A stretch of DNA of 20,131 nucleotides from assembly GCA_036939355.1 (NCBI GenBank), contig JALLAP010000199.1, forward strand, positions 1 through 20,131. Direction: 5' to 3'. This stretch comes from Thalassiosira profunda. Lineage: Eukaryota; Bacillariophyta; Thalassiosirophyceae; Thalassiosirales; Thalassiosiraceae. The position numbers were made by a program, and so were the translations under genes. Under the pieces are notes generated by a model. The model did no database searches, was not told the DNA's origin, and worked only from the letters and a program-made list of their open reading frames with translations. Shown one piece after another: positions 18,495-20,131 of this stretch. Every line of letters starts with the position of its first letter. The first letter of the stretch is position 1.

Positions 18495-19649
18495 ATGAAG
18501 AGTTTCCTCCTCGTCTTCCTCGCCCTGCTGTGGGCGTGCATCGCTGCCGAGGACACTGCGGTGCCTGGGCGCTACCTTAGAGGCGAGGGTACCCGCCGCA
18601 AGATCATCCGCCGTAAGAACAGGGCCGAGCGAGAGCGAGAACGCGAAGAGCAACGGCGAGACGACCGTCGCGAACGAATCTCCGATACCAAACTAAAGGA
18701 AGTTTGCTGCGATCTCCACGATTATGGGCGACGTGAGTTTGGTGGATGAATTTGCTTACAAACGTTGCACGTATCTCAGTCGCTGTTTGCAAACATTGCA
18801 TGCATCTCACGTAAGGCTACGGACATTACACCTTTGAGGTGCCCAAGGCCAATCAGCGCTGGTTCCACAGATGGTGCAAGCTGGGACCGTGCAAGGACGA
18901 AGATGAGCTCCCAAGAGGGGCGAACACGAAGATTAAGTCCTACTGTCGTGTGTTTGGCGGGAAGACTCCGACAACGATGTGGGCACCGGCGTTCTTCGGT
19001 ACGTTCCTCGTGACACATCTCATGTGTGCAGTGCTCTAACATCCTATTCCTTTGATCTGTTGACACAGGGACGACATGGCTGCGCGACCACGACGCCACC
19101 GGAGGAGAATGCACGCAGAGGAACCAAGGAGATGCCATCGATGTCGTTTACTCCAAAGATCCAGACACGAGGACGAGGACTGGCGGCGACGACAGCGATC
19201 TCTATTGTGTGGAGACATACAACACTGGGTCGGCAGACCGCAGGAAGTCTCCTCACGTGAGTGGATCATACCGGCTAGCTGCCTCTCTTTTTCTCCAACT
19301 CTCACACAATGTTTCTCTGTCATCGCAGACCGTGGAGGTCATGTATCCCGACTTCGATGTTTCTGACTTCCGCGACGAGATTGAAAGGGCCGTCTACAAC
19401 GACGACGGATTTGATGGAAGGTGCTTCGCCGAGGAAGACGATCTTCCAACGTTTCATCCGAGACACTACTGCGTCAAGTTCGACGACATCGGCGGCAACA
19501 ACAACAGGGAATGGTGCACCGTCGATACCGACAGCCACTTCCGGGACTTCTTCGAGGTGAACTTCGAGGACTTCCGCACTGGAGTCTGCCCCAGCAATCT
19601 GTTCTCCGGCGACGATTGCCACCTCACCTTCGACTTCTACTTCGAGTAG
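18495..19649 (+). CDS. Secreted protein of four two-cysteine modules with RYLR motif (paralogue B)
   Basis: Unknown family, paralogue of the preceding gene. Exons 18495-18732, 18816-18998, 19069-19256 and 19329-19649 (introns of 83, 70 and 72 bp; phases 1, 1 and 0) give 309 residues. A signal peptide (residues 1-18, ending ACIAA) is followed by RYLR at 26-29 and a highly basic/acidic segment (about 33-61, rich in Arg and Glu). Four modules follow with Cys pairs C72/C105, C123/C155, C187/C235 and C251/C290; the last module also has C266 and C300, exactly as in paralogue A. Shared text includes YGHYTFEV (YGHQTVAV in A), CRVFGGK (CRRFGGR), WLRDHDATGGEC (WLEEHGASSGAC) and TVEV (TVQV). The even cysteine pattern and signal peptide suggest an extracellular disulfide-bonded protein. 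All splice sites are canonical and all joins are in frame, with no sign of decay. Confidence 0.72.
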
Positions 19650-20131
19650 AGAAACGAAGTACTGCATGCATCCGGCCTCTAATACGATTTACACCAGGCG
19701 TGCGAGGGTAACTGCCCGGTCAAATAGCGATGAAGCAGAACAAGAGTGCATGTCAATCAAGAGTCCATTCCTTCCGACTTGTCTGTCCGAATTGAGTTGT
19801 GCAACCTGTAGGCTCTTCGTCTTGGTAAATGTTTGCATTCCGAGGAAGGAACCAACATCCAAACAACAAAACATGCAGTAGAAATGAGTAGAGATACAAG
19901 CGAACCTCGCAGGCCGTGTTTGATAGGAACGCCGGGCACTGTTCAAGAGGCAGGTGCATTTAGAGATAAGATAACCTGTATTCCCTTTTATGACGTGGAC
20001 TTCCAGTACCGAGCCAGCGCGAGACGAAATTTGTTGCTCGTTGACACTCCAGATTTCCCTCTCCGTTCTCTTCAAATGCAACCTAAGCGTCGACGTCTCT
20101 CTAAGAGGTTCGTCGATTCGTTCCCCATCAC
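19650..20131. other. 3' flank of paralogue B, 482 bp
   Basis: No coding region, RNA gene or repeat could be supported. The open frames here are short and of ordinary chance composition. A single TGACGT occurs at 19989-19994 without the full palindrome. The next gene probably lies beyond the window. Confidence 0.5.

Noticed and set aside
16487..19649. Reading the paralogues as pathogen-type RXLR effectors
   Set aside because: Only one of the two has the motif, and the organism looks photosynthetic. Processing of an extracellular protein is the more economical explanation.
1..20131. tRNA, rRNA, CRISPR arrays, transposons or viral genes
   Set aside because: No cloverleaf with a GTTCRA-type arm, no regularly spaced repeats, no transposase, reverse transcriptase or viral-like coding sequence was seen in any frame.

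Overview
The window is nuclear DNA of a photosynthetic eukaryote, most likely a diatom or a close heterokont alga. Protein-coding genes lie close together on both strands. Canonical GT-AG introns are short (about 65 to 280 bp), and A/GCC-type contexts surround the start codons. One protein begins with a signal peptide followed by an 'ES-FAPPP' junction, which resembles the ASAFAP bipartite plastid-targeting motif of algae with secondary red plastids. Several other products carry secretory signal peptides. The species assignment is inference. A single N flanked by an exact 72-bp duplication marks an assembly join.

Layout. (1) 1-4531 (+): the C-terminal half of GCN1, the ribosome-associated activator of the eIF2-alpha kinase GCN2, with three exons in the window and its 5' end outside. 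(2) 4659-7046 (-): a DOMON plus copper type II monooxygenase (dopamine beta-hydroxylase/MOXD-like) with a C-terminal membrane anchor. It is convergent with GCN1. (3) 7542-7919 (+): a small secreted Met/Asp-rich repeat protein, divergent from the monooxygenase. (4) 8046-9461 (-): the beta subunit of protein geranylgeranyltransferase type I. (5) 9710-12736 (-): a three-exon, plastid-targeted protein of unknown function with Ala/Lys/Glu, acidic, Pro/Ala/Lys and Met/Gly-rich segments. (6) 13341-13889 (-): a GNAT acetyltransferase with an N-terminal signal, head to head (144 bp) with (7) 14034-16100 (+): a SET-domain lysine methyltransferase of the SETD3/SETD6/Rubisco-LSMT class. (8) 16487-17939 (+) and (9) 18495-19649 (+): two tandem paralogues encoding secreted, acidic proteins built from repeated two-cysteine modules.

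Most of the first 16 kb is housekeeping. The part I cannot match to any known family is the tandem pair at 16.5-19.6 kb. After splicing, both proteins resolve into the same module (Cys-V...[D/E]xWxTVxx...aromatic-rich...GxC), six copies in the first gene and four in the second. They share two intron positions and phases and have the same four-cysteine terminal module. This looks like a lineage-specific secreted family, possibly cell-wall, frustule or extracellular. The first copy has a reading-frame conflict near 17010-17083, which is either an extra intron or a mutation. All exon joins were derived by eye from splice motifs, frame continuity and paralogue comparison; no transcript or database evidence was available.
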